From Shewanella sp. OMA3-2 (lineage in GTDB: Bacteria > Pseudomonadota > Gammaproteobacteria > Enterobacterales > Shewanellaceae), in contig NZ_CP090974.1 of assembly GCF_021513195.1 (NCBI RefSeq), forward strand, positions 2,492,001 through 2,556,000: 64,000 nucleotides of DNA, in the 5' to 3' direction. The position numbers were made by a program, and so were the translations under genes. Below are positions 26,656 to 35,219 of the stretch, in pieces. The notes under the pieces are model-generated. The model had not been told where the DNA came from, made no database searches, and saw nothing but the letters and a program-made list of their open reading frames with translations. How positions within the stretch are numbered: the first letter of the stretch is position 1; each line of letters opens with the position of its first letter.

Positions 26656-28497
26656 ATGTCCGCTAAACCCCCGTTTTTAAAAAGGTTGTTCACCTTGTTA
26701 TGGAATACAGTGAACACCATAAGAAAATTAATTATTAATTTTATTTTTTTCAGCATATTGGCAGTCATCATTATTGCGGTCATGACTTCAGAAGATGAAA
26801 TTGTACTCGATAATCAAACAGCCTTGGTGCTGGACTTATCTGGTCATATAGTTGACCAAAAACGTTTTGTTGATCCATTTGAAGCCGTGTTAGCACAAGG
26901 CAATGATAATCCTGATGCAGAGATCCTGTTAGCTGATGTGCTTTATGTGATTCAAAATGCCACCCAAGATACGCGAATTAGCACCATAGTGCTGAATCTG
27001 AGTAACTTACGTTCCGCAGGTGTCAGCAAAATGACCGATATTGGCGATGCATTAACCGAGTTTAAAGCCGCCGGTAAAAAAGTCATTGCGATGGAAAATG
27101 GTTACAGTCAAGACCAGTATTTTCTCGCCAGTTATGCGGACACCTTATTTTTAAATTCTAAAGGCATGGTCAGCCTTGATGGGTTAAGTCGTTATCGTCT
27201 TTATTATAAGTCTGCACTGGAAAAGCTCAAAATTAACACCCATGTTTTCCGTGTTGGTACCTTTAAGTCCGCGGTAGAACCTTTTATTCGTGATGACATG
27301 TCTGAAGCAGACAAAGCGGCGAGTAATGAATTGCTGGACGATATTTGGCAAAGCTATTCTGCTACAGTAGCTAAAAATCGCGGGATTAACCCAGATCAAC
27401 TGGTGCTTGATACCGATGCATATTTAGCGCAGTTAGATAAAGCCAATGGTGACAGCGCATTAATGGCCATGAACATGCATTGGGTTGATGAGCTTGTTTC
27501 AGCTGAGCAATTTCGCCTTGCCATGATAGAACTCGTCGGTAGTAATAAAGAAGGTGATTCATACCGTCAAATTGGTTTCAACGATTATCTATCACTCACC
27601 GCACCACTACCTCAGTTTATTGAGAATGACTCAGTCGGCATTATTGTTGCCAAAGGTAACATTCTTAATGGCGCTCAACCAGCAGGACAAATTGGTGGTG
27701 AAACTACCTCGGAGTTTCTGCGTAAAGCGCGCCTAAACGATAAAGTAAAAGCGGTAGTATTACGGGTAGACAGCCCTGGTGGCAGTGCGTTTGCGTCAGA
27801 GCAAATACGCCAAGAAGTATTGGCGCTTAAAAATGCTGGTAAACCTGTTGTTGTCAGCATGGGAAGTCTAGCCGCATCTGGCGGTTATTGGATTTCAGCA
27901 AGCGCTGATTATATCTACGCAACCCCAACTACAATTACAGGCTCTATTGGTATTTTTGGTATGTTTGCCACTTTTGAAGATGCGCTCAGCCATTTTGGTG
28001 TTAACACCGATGGTGTAGCAACATCTGATTGGGCAGGTTTATCAGTTACTCGCAGTTTAAGCCCTAACATAAAAGCCGTTATTCAACGTCATATTGAACG
28101 GGGCTATCATGAGTTTATTTCTTTGGTTTCGACCGAACGCAATATGACTCTTGAACAAGTTGATAATATTGCCCAAGGTCGTGTTTGGACCGGTAAACGT
28201 GCTCTTGAATTAGGCCTTGTTGATGAAATTGGCGATATGAAACAAGCTATCGCTAAAGCAGCCGAACTGGCTAAAATTGACAAGTTTGACACTAAATTAA
28301 TTGAACATGAACTGACAACCGAACAGCGGTTTATTCGACAGTTAATGGGTGCTTCAGCGGCTTATATACCCACATCGATACACAAGTCATCTATACTTGA
28401 AACCATGTTATCCCAGTGGAGTCGTGTGATTGAAGATTTTGCTAAGTTTGATGACCCACAGGGAATGTACCTTTACTGTGAGCAATGTGACTTCTAG
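26656..28497 (+). CDS. sppA: Signal peptide peptidase SppA, 67K type
   Basis: SppA is an inner-membrane serine protease that degrades cleaved signal peptides. The 613-residue protein has one N-terminal transmembrane helix (about 19-42, IRKLIINFIFFSILAVIIIAV) and two tandem S49 domains. Following the E. coli Ser/Lys dyad, the general-base lysine is Lys204 in RVGTFKSAVEPF (first domain) and the nucleophile is Ser408 in MGSLAASGGYWIS (second domain). VDSPGGSAFASEQIRQEV is also conserved. GGAGTGGTAA precedes the ATG at 26656. A terminator follows, then ansA, the E. coli order. Confidence 0.95.
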   Translation: MSAKPPFLKRLFTLLWNTVNTIRKLIINFIFFSILAVIIIAVMTSEDEIVLDNQTALVLDLSGHIVDQKRFVDPFEAVLAQGNDNPDAEILLADVLYVIQNATQDTRISTIVLNLSNLRSAGVSKMTDIGDALTEFKAAGKKVIAMENGYSQDQYFLASYADTLFLNSKGMVSLDGLSRYRLYYKSALEKLKINTHVFRVGTFKSAVEPFIRDDMSEADKAASNELLDDIWQSYSATVAKNRGINPDQLVLDTDAYLAQLDKANGDSALMAMNMHWVDELVSAEQFRLAMIELVGSNKEGDSYRQIGFNDYLSLTAPLPQFIENDSVGIIVAKGNILNGAQPAGQIGGETTSEFLRKARLNDKVKAVVLRVDSPGGSAFASEQIRQEVLALKNAGKPVVVSMGSLAASGGYWISASADYIYATPTTITGSIGIFGMFATFEDALSHFGVNTDGVATSDWAGLSVTRSLSPNIKAVIQRHIERGYHEFISLVSTERNMTLEQVDNIAQGRVWTGKRALELGLVDEIGDMKQAIAKAAELAKIDKFDTKLIEHELTTEQRFIRQLMGASAAYIPTSIHKSSILETMLSQWSRVIEDFAKFDDPQGMYLYCEQCDF

Positions 28498-28524
28498 TTT
28501 TTAGCACGGAATAATTAAATCTGT

Positions 28525-28552
28525 AAAAAAAGCCTGCTTAGCAGGCTTTTTT
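28525..28552 (+). terminator. Intrinsic terminator after sppA
   Basis: GCCTGC/GCAGGC stem with a three-base loop, A-run before and six Ts after. Confidence 0.88.
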
Positions 28553-28621
28553 ATATCGATTCGGCAATATAACTCGTATAATTTACATATTATGTAAAAT
28601 AAATCTAATTTGAGTAAATTC

Positions 28622-29635
28622 ATGACTAAACGCGCTATTTACGTTGCCTATACGGGCGGAACGATCGGTATGCAAAAAACAGCTAATGGCTTTGCACCTG
28701 TTTCCGGCTTTTTAACCGATTGCGTTCAGTCCATGCCTGAGTTTTATCATCAAGAAATGCCCAGTTTTGTGATCCAAGAATATAGCCCTTTAATCGACTC
28801 TTCAAACATGGCACCTACGGATTGGCAACTCATCGCCAATGACATTAAAGCCAATTATGAAAAATACGATGGGTTTGTCATATTGCATGGCACTGATACT
28901 ATGGCTTATACCGCATCGGCTTTGTCATTTATGCTACAAGGGCTATCAAAACCTGTCATAGTCACTGGCTCTCAAATTCCTTTGGCACAGCTACGTTCTG
29001 ATGGGCAAACAAACTTACTTAACTCACTGTATATCGCTGCCAACTACCCCGTTGCCGAAGTCTGTTTATTCTTTAACAACAAATTATTTAGAGGTAATCG
29101 CTCAACTAAAGCCCATGCAGATGGTTTTGATGCTTTTGCCTCGCCTAACTTCCCTCTTCTGCTTGAAGCCGGGATTAAGATTAATATCAAGGAAGGCAAA
29201 ATCTGTGAACCGACAAACTCGCCTTTAACTGTGATCAATATAAAACCGCAGCCTATTGGCGTAGTCACACTCTATCCTGGTATCTCGACGCAAATATTTA
29301 AGAATATTTTACAGCAACCCGTTAAAGCATTAATCCTACTCACATTTGGTGTTGGTAATGCGCCACAAGATCCTCAATTATTGCAAGCGTTAAAGCAGGC
29401 GGATGAACGTGGCATTGTGCTAGTCAATCTCACTCAATGTTTTCAAGGTAAAGTCAATATGGGGGGATATGCGACAGGTAACTCATTAGCTAAGGCGGGT
29501 GTGATAAGTGGTATGGACATGACAGTCGAAGCGGCATTAGCAAAACTACACTATTTACTATCTATTAATTTAACACCTGAAGAAATTAAAATTTCAATGC
29601 AAAAGAACCTAATTGGTGAGCTGTCTGCCGACTAG
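28622..29635 (+). CDS. ansA: L-asparaginase I (cytoplasmic)
   Basis: Type I asparaginase hydrolyses asparagine to aspartate and ammonia in the cytoplasm. The 337-residue protein carries both active-site threonine motifs, VAYTGGTIGMQKT (nucleophile Thr in TGGTIG) and ILHGTDTMAYTASAL (second Thr with Asp), plus TGSQIPLAQLRSDGQTN. There is no signal peptide, which separates it from periplasmic AnsB. The ATG at 28622 (MTKRAIYVAY) is preferred over a TTG four codons upstream because it matches the family N-terminus. Adjacent to sppA as in E. coli; a terminator-like hairpin lies at 29875-29903. Confidence 0.94.
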   Translation: MTKRAIYVAYTGGTIGMQKTANGFAPVSGFLTDCVQSMPEFYHQEMPSFVIQEYSPLIDSSNMAPTDWQLIANDIKANYEKYDGFVILHGTDTMAYTASALSFMLQGLSKPVIVTGSQIPLAQLRSDGQTNLLNSLYIAANYPVAEVCLFFNNKLFRGNRSTKAHADGFDAFASPNFPLLLEAGIKINIKEGKICEPTNSPLTVINIKPQPIGVVTLYPGISTQIFKNILQQPVKALILLTFGVGNAPQDPQLLQALKQADERGIVLVNLTQCFQGKVNMGGYATGNSLAKAGVISGMDMTVEAALAKLHYLLSINLTPEEIKISMQKNLIGELSAD

Positions 29636-29969
29636 TCATTTAATAAGCAAATGCCTAAAACTGCGACTACATTTATCTCCAAATATCTACAATCCCTAAT
29701 ATAATGTATTTGAATTTCAACTGGGATTATATTGAAAAAGAGCTAGCATGATCTTCTTTGCTAGCCTTTCTTAACTAGAGCAACCATATCTTCAAAAAGT
29801 AGCCTCAAATAGCAAATTGATATTTTGCGCTAAAAGAGCCAATTTATTCATGCCAATAAATCCTTTTAAAAGCTAAAAGGGTGAGACATCAAGCCCTTTT
29901 TTTATAGATTAAAATATAACAATACATCACATAGAAAATTATAATTCATAATCTAACTTATATAATTCC
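29636..29969. other. Intergenic region between convergent ansA and ruvB
   Basis: About 330 AT-rich bases without a gene on either strand. The only clear structure is the AAAAGGG/CCCTTTT hairpin near its right end. Confidence 0.6.
29875..29903 (+). terminator. Putative terminator between ansA and ruvB
   Basis: AAAAGGG pairs with CCCTTTT across a 12-base loop and runs into TTTTTTT. The stem is short, so efficiency is uncertain, and it is 240 bases past ansA. Confidence 0.5.
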
Positions 29970-30974
29970 CTATTCGGGTTTGATGATATTAAAGTGCAGA
30001 TAAGCTCTTTGGGTAGCGATACGACCTCGCGGAGTACGCTGAATAAACCCTTGTTGTATTAGAAAAGGCTCTAAGACATCTTCAATGGTATCTCTATCTT
30101 CCCCTATTGCTGCCGCAAGGTTATCAAGCCCAACAGGACCACCCATAAACTTATCTATGATTGCCAACAACAGCTTTCTATCTAAATAATCAAAACCTTC
30201 AAGATCGACATCAAGCAAGTCAAGTGCTTGTTCTGCGACTTCCTTCGTGACTACCCCATCATGCTTCACTTCTGCATAATCCCTTACTCGGCGCAAAAGA
30301 CGGTTTGCAATTCGAGGTGTACCGCGGGAGCGCCGTGCAATTTCAACCGCGCCTTCAGGGGCTATCGATAAATTCATCACGTTAGCTGAACGTGTCACAA
30401 TAGTGGTTAAATCCGTTACATTATAAAACTCAAGTCGCAAAGGAATACCAAAACGTGCTCGCAGTGGTGATGTTAGTGCGCCTGCTCTGGTCGTTGCGCC
30501 CACTAAAGTAAAGGGCGGTAAATCCAATTTAATTGACCGCGCAGCAGGTCCCTCACCAATCATAATATCTAATTGATAATCTTCTAAAGCTGGATATAAA
30601 ATCTCCTCAACTACGGGGCTAAGACGATGTATTTCATCAATAAACAGTACATCCCCCTCTTCTAAATTAGTCAGCAGTGCAGCTAAGTCGCCAGCTTTTT
30701 CTAAAACAGGCCCTGAGGTTGATTTAATATTGACCCCCATTTCATTGGCAACAATCATTGCCAACGTGGTTTTACCTAATCCTGGTGGACCAAATATAAG
30801 CATATGATCAAGCGCTTCTTTTCGATTAAGCGCCGCTTGAATAAACACCTTTAGCTGTGCTCGTGTATCATCTTGCCCTGTATACTCATCAAGCATTTTA
30901 GGACGCATCGCCCTATCTACAACTTCATCATGCATTTGAATTTCAGGTTGTATTAATCGATCCGCTTCAATCAT
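29970..30974 (-). CDS. ruvB: Holliday junction branch-migration ATPase RuvB
   Basis: RuvB is the hexameric AAA+ motor that drives branch migration of Holliday junctions with RuvA. The 334-residue protein has Walker A in [21 protein letters not shown], Walker B in [11 protein letters not shown], sensor 1 in [11 protein letters not shown], the arginine-finger region [16 protein letters not shown], and the C-terminal winged-helix domain ([23 protein letters not shown], ending [15 protein letters not shown]). The last gene of the yebC-ruvC-ruvA-ruvB run, 20 bases after ruvA. Confidence 0.98.
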   Translation of the reverse strand: MIEADRLIQPEIQMHDEVVDRAMRPKMLDEYTGQDDTRAQLKVFIQAALNRKEALDHMLIFGPPGLGKTTLAMIVANEMGVNIKSTSGPVLEKAGDLAALLTNLEEGDVLFIDEIHRLSPVVEEILYPALEDYQLDIMIGEGPAARSIKLDLPPFTLVGATTRAGALTSPLRARFGIPLRLEFYNVTDLTTIVTRSANVMNLSIAPEGAVEIARRSRGTPRIANRLLRRVRDYAEVKHDGVVTKEVAEQALDLLDVDLEGFDYLDRKLLLAIIDKFMGGPVGLDNLAAAIGEDRDTIEDVLEPFLIQQGFIQRTPRGRIATQRAYLHFNIIKPE

Positions 30975-30994
30975 GGTGCTATTGTCCTTTTACC

Positions 30995-31612
30995 TTAAAG
31001 CATCGACTTGAGTGCCGCTTTTATCAATATTTCTGATGTCATACCAATCTTGAAATTAGCTGAAACAGCCTTACTGGCTTGAGCTGGTTTGTAACCAAGT
31101 GAAATCAGAGCAGAAATAGCATCTTCTTCGGCACTTTCAGCAGCTGGTACAGGGGAATAATTAGATTGCAGTACAAATTCGCGCTCTGATCCCACCGAGG
31201 CCTCAAGTAAAGATCTCAACTTATCTCGCATTTCAACAATCAAGCGCTCTGCGGTTTTCTTACCCACACCAGGTAATTTAACTAAAGTGACAATATCATC
31301 CCGCTCAACACAAGCCACAAACTCACCAGCATTCATGCCTGATAAAATGGTTAATGCCAATTTAGGGCCTACGCCATTGGTTTTAATTAACAAACGAAAT
31401 AAAGCCCGTTCCTGCTTGGTAATAAAACCATATAATAATTGCGCATCTTCACGCACCACAAAATGGGTATATACCATCGCAGGCTGATTAAGTTCAGGTA
31501 ACTCATAAAAACTGGTTAACGGTACTTGAAGCTCATAACCCACACCATTAACATCGAGTACGATTTCTGGCGCATGTTTCTCAACTAATATTCCATTTAA
31601 ACGACCAATCAT
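30995..31612 (-). CDS. ruvA: Holliday junction DNA-binding protein RuvA
   Basis: RuvA tetramers bind four-way junctions and load RuvB rings. The 205-residue protein has the N-terminal OB domain ([28 protein letters not shown]), two helix-hairpin-helix motifs ([17 protein letters not shown] and [19 protein letters not shown]), a flexible acidic linker ([10 protein letters not shown]) and the C-terminal RuvB-interacting three-helix domain ([18 protein letters not shown]). Its start overlaps the ruvC stop by four bases, so the two are translationally coupled. Confidence 0.97.
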   Translation of the reverse strand: MIGRLNGILVEKHAPEIVLDVNGVGYELQVPLTSFYELPELNQPAMVYTHFVVREDAQLLYGFITKQERALFRLLIKTNGVGPKLALTILSGMNAGEFVACVERDDIVTLVKLPGVGKKTAERLIVEMRDKLRSLLEASVGSEREFVLQSNYSPVPAAESAEEDAISALISLGYKPAQASKAVSANFKIGMTSEILIKAALKSML

Positions 31613-32130
31613 TTATATCTTCCATATGTTCTTGTATTTGCACGACCGCTTAACGCGGCTAAGCTTTGGCTGGTGTGATAATGACATATCGCCACAGCCA
31701 AAGCATCTGCCGCATCAGCTTGCGGCGCTGCAGGTAATTTCAATAATTGAGTAATCATATGCTGCACTTGAGTTTTTTGGGCTCTTCCTGTGCCAACCAC
31801 TGCACTTTTTATTTGTGTTGCACTGTATTCTGCAACAGGTAAGTCTGCACATGTTGCAGCGACAATAGCTGCACCGCGTGCCTGACCTAACTTGAGTGCT
31901 GAGTCGGCATTTTTCGCCATAAATACACGCTCAATGGCAAACTCATCGGGTTGATATTGTCTAATAATTTCAGATAAACCGGCATAAATCTGCTGTAATC
32001 TAAGGGGAAGTTCATCAGATTGTGTACGAATACAGCCACTGCCTAAATACTGCTGCTGCCTACCGACACACTTTATTACACCATAACCGGTGATCCGTGA
32101 GCCAGGGTCAACACCTAAAATAATTGCCAT
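31609..32130 (-). CDS. ruvC: Holliday junction resolvase RuvC
   Basis: RuvC is the dimeric endonuclease that cuts Holliday junctions. The 173-residue protein has the RNase H-like acidic residues: the first Asp in [16 protein letters not shown], Glu in [23 protein letters not shown], and the C-terminal pair in [15 protein letters not shown]. Length matches the family. It is 8 bases downstream of yebC and overlaps ruvA by four bases. Confidence 0.97.
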   Translation of the reverse strand: MAIILGVDPGSRITGYGVIKCVGRQQQYLGSGCIRTQSDELPLRLQQIYAGLSEIIRQYQPDEFAIERVFMAKNADSALKLGQARGAAIVAATCADLPVAEYSATQIKSAVVGTGRAQKTQVQHMITQLLKLPAAPQADAADALAVAICHYHTSQSLAALSGRANTRTYGRYK

Positions 32131-32138
32131 TAATTGAG

Positions 32139-32885
32139 TTAGCCTAATTGTTCCATCACATCATCACTAATATCAGCATTATGATACACTTCTTGTACAT
32201 CATCATGATCTTCTAATGTATCGATTAATTTTAAAAATTGTTCAGCATTTTCAAGATCAAGATCCGCTTTGGTCGATGACACCATAGTGACTTCTGCATT
32301 GTCGCTCGTGAACCCAGCGTTATCTAACAAATCTTTCACTTTGCCAAAAGCGTTTGGTGACGTATACACATCAATAGATCCATCATCATTCACTACAACA
32401 TCGTCTGCACCGGATTCTATTGCAGCCTCCATGACACTATCTTCATCTAAACCTTCGGAATAAGAAATAACACCAAGTTTGGTAAATAAGTATGCCACAG
32501 AGCCATCAGTGCCCAAATTGCCGCCATTTTTACTAAAAGCATTGCGAACACCTGACACGGTACGATTTCTGTTATCCGTCATGGTCTCTACCATAACCGC
32601 ACTACCACCTGGGCCATAACCCTCATAGATAATAGTTTCAAGTTGTTGGCCTTCCATTTCACCTGCGCCACGCTTTACCGCGCGCTCAACTGTGTCACGC
32701 GTCATATTATTTGATAAGGCTTTATCAATGGCTGCTCTGAGCCGTGGATTAGCGTCAGGATCCGATCCCCCTTCGCGTGCAGCAACGGTCAACTCTCGAA
32801 TAAACTTAGTAAATAACTTGCCGCGTTTAGCATCTTGTGCCGCTTTACGGTGCTTAATATTGGCCCATTTACTATGTCCTGCCAT
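32139..32885 (-). CDS. yebC: YebC/PmpR family regulatory protein
   Basis: A 248-residue cytoplasmic protein. The family includes transcriptional regulators (PmpR) and, in recent work, factors relieving ribosome stalling at proline-rich stretches. Signature opening [23 protein letters not shown], then [26 protein letters not shown] and [15 protein letters not shown], in three-domain order. The start is confirmed by this conserved N-terminus; GGAGT lies upstream. First gene of the ruvCAB run, downstream of aspS as in many gammaproteobacteria. Confidence 0.95.
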   Translation of the reverse strand: MAGHSKWANIKHRKAAQDAKRGKLFTKFIRELTVAAREGGSDPDANPRLRAAIDKALSNNMTRDTVERAVKRGAGEMEGQQLETIIYEGYGPGGSAVMVETMTDNRNRTVSGVRNAFSKNGGNLGTDGSVAYLFTKLGVISYSEGLDEDSVMEAAIESGADDVVVNDDGSIDVYTSPNAFGKVKDLLDNAGFTSDNAEVTMVSSTKADLDLENAEQFLKLIDTLEDHDDVQEVYHNADISDDVMEQLG

Positions 32886-32994
32886 GAAAACTCCTTTGTA
32901 TCTATTTGAAACACTGTCTATTTTTTAATAATACTTATTGTTCAATAAAAGCCGGTTTTTTCACTCTACTAAAATGGCGCCCTATAAACACAGA

Positions 32995-33012
32995 CCGAGG
33001 CATAAGCCTCGG
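32995..33012 (-). terminator. Hairpin between aspS and yebC
   Basis: A perfect 7-bp stem (CCGAGGC/GCCTCGG) with a four-base loop. No T-run follows on the minus strand, so it may be an attenuator or RNA-stability element rather than a full terminator. Confidence 0.45.
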
Positions 33013-33042
33013 AATGTGGGTAAAACTGAATCTAACAGTTAA

Positions 33043-34821
33043 TTACTCTGCGTCAGCTTTAGGCTTCTCAATCACTTGAATACCTAGCTCTACTAATTGT
33101 TGTGGATTAGCAAAACCTGGGGCATTAGTTAGCGGGCACGCCGCTGTGGTCGTTTTAGGGAACGCCATAACATCACGAATAGAGCTTGCACCTGTCATTA
33201 GCATGATAATGCGATCTAAACCAAATGCTAAACCAGCATGTGGAGGTGTGCCGTATCGTAACGCCTCTAATAAGAAACCAAATTTTTCTTTAGCTTCTTC
33301 TTTCTCAATACCTAATAAATCAAACACAGTACTTTGCATTTCGGCATTATGAATACGCACTGAACCGCCGCCTAACTCACAACCGTTTAAGACCATATCG
33401 TATGCATCAGATACTGTGTTAGCGGGATCAAGTTTTAATTGCTCTGCGCTCACACCACGTGGCGCGGTAAATGGATGATGCACTGCGTGCAAGCCGCCTT
33501 CAACCTTTTCAAACATTGGGAAGTCAACTACCCATAATGGACGCCACTGGCCTTGCAGTAAATTAAAGTCTTCACCGGCTTTTAAGCGTAATGCACCTAG
33601 CGCCTCAGCGACAACATTCGCTTTATCGGCACCAAATAAAATGATGTCACCTGTTTGAGCGCCTGTGCGATCAATTATTTGCTTAACGATGTCTTCATTT
33701 AAGAATTTAAGCACAGGTGATTGAATACCGTCCATGCCTGCATCAACATCATTTAGCTTCATCCAAGCTAAACCTTTGGCACCATAAATACCGGCGTATT
33801 TAGTGTAATCATCAATTTGTTTACGTGATAACGAAGCACCAGTAGGGATACGCAGCGCAGCAACACGACCTTCGACGTCATTTGCAGGACCATTAAATAC
33901 AGCAAACTCAACCTCTTTGACTAAATCGGCAATATCGACTAATTCAAGAGGATTTCGTAAATCAGGCTTATCAGAGCCAAAACGGCGCATTGCATCTGCA
34001 TAGGTCATTCTCGGAAAATCACCTAAATCGACATTTAACAAATCTTGGAATAAGCCGCGCATCATTTGCTCAGTTTTTTCCATCACTTGTTCTGATGTCA
34101 TAAAAGATGTTTCGATATCTATTTGAGTAAACTCAGGTTGGCGATCAGCGCGTAAGTCTTCATCACGGAAACACTTAACAATTTGATAATAACGGTCAAA
34201 ACCTGACATCATTAATAGCTGTTTGAATAGCTGTGGTGACTGCGGTAATGCAAAAAATTGACCTTTATAAGTACGGCTAGGGACTAAATAATCGCGAGCT
34301 CCCTCAGGGGTTGCCTTGGTCAAAATAGGTGTTTCTATGTCTAAAAAGCCATTTGAGTCGAGAAAGTTACGCACATAACTGGTGACTTTGGCGCGGAATA
34401 TAATCCGTTCAGCCATTTCAGGACGACGTAAATCAAGGTAACGATATTTTAAACGTTGCTCTTCACTATTATTTTGGTAATTGTCCATGCTCAGTGGCAG
34501 TGGCGCAGATGCATTGATAATCGTTAAGCCTTTACCTAAGATTTCAATCTCACCCGTTTTCATTTGTGCATTTATTTGGCTGTCTGGACGAGCACGGACT
34601 ATACCAGTTACTTGAACACAAAATTCACCGCGTAAGGTACTGGCGACATCAAATACATCTTTTAAGTCAGGATCGTAAACAACTTGAACTAATCCTTCAC
34701 GATCACGTAAGTCTAAGAAAACCACACCGCCTAAATCACGGCTACGATTAACCCAACCAACTAAGATAACTTCTTGACCTAAATGAGACTTATTAATGTC
34801 TCCACAATAATGGCTACGCAT
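33043..34821 (-). CDS. aspS: Aspartyl-tRNA synthetase
   Basis: A class II synthetase charging tRNA-Asp. The 592-residue bacterial-type enzyme has the N-terminal OB anticodon-binding domain ([35 protein letters not shown]), motif 1 around [24 protein letters not shown], motif 2 in [18 protein letters not shown], the bacterial GAD insertion (about 290-420), and motif 3 in [13 protein letters not shown]. The presence of the full GAD insert marks the standard bacterial form. Start consistent with the family. Confidence 0.98.
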   Translation of the reverse strand: MRSHYCGDINKSHLGQEVILVGWVNRSRDLGGVVFLDLRDREGLVQVVYDPDLKDVFDVASTLRGEFCVQVTGIVRARPDSQINAQMKTGEIEILGKGLTIINASAPLPLSMDNYQNNSEEQRLKYRYLDLRRPEMAERIIFRAKVTSYVRNFLDSNGFLDIETPILTKATPEGARDYLVPSRTYKGQFFALPQSPQLFKQLLMMSGFDRYYQIVKCFRDEDLRADRQPEFTQIDIETSFMTSEQVMEKTEQMMRGLFQDLLNVDLGDFPRMTYADAMRRFGSDKPDLRNPLELVDIADLVKEVEFAVFNGPANDVEGRVAALRIPTGASLSRKQIDDYTKYAGIYGAKGLAWMKLNDVDAGMDGIQSPVLKFLNEDIVKQIIDRTGAQTGDIILFGADKANVVAEALGALRLKAGEDFNLLQGQWRPLWVVDFPMFEKVEGGLHAVHHPFTAPRGVSAEQLKLDPANTVSDAYDMVLNGCELGGGSVRIHNAEMQSTVFDLLGIEKEEAKEKFGFLLEALRYGTPPHAGLAFGLDRIIMLMTGASSIRDVMAFPKTTTAACPLTNAPGFANPQQLVELGIQVIEKPKADAE

Positions 34822-35219
34822 TGAACTCTATCCTTTAAATAAAAGCGATTTTAGCAAAGCAAACGTTCGCATATCAAAAATGATAAAAACGGCATTATAT
34901 ACCCAATCAAACCCAAGATGCTCGTCTCTAGCAGAATTTATTCATCCTAATTGAGCCTATATTACTCGGCTTTTACTATTAAGACTTAAATAGCAAAATG
35001 TAGCGGGCATCATTAAGGATAGCTGGATATATGCCGTAATCAGAATATGACAGGCAGTATCAAGGAGAATGAGTTAATTAACCAGAGTAGAAATGGTTAT
35101 TTACAATCAACTGAATAAAAAAACAACACACTATCTCTATTTGGGAAAGTTGTGCTTCAATATATCACTGCTTTCGATAGAAAAAACTGTAATATTAGCT
35201 ACATACTGAACATTTTTAT
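34822..35219. other. Intergenic region between aspS and the diguanylate cyclase gene
   Basis: About 400 bases without a supported gene. The right part is AT-rich downstream sequence of the minus-strand cyclase gene; the left part must hold the aspS promoter. I see no strong hairpin or repeat. Confidence 0.5.
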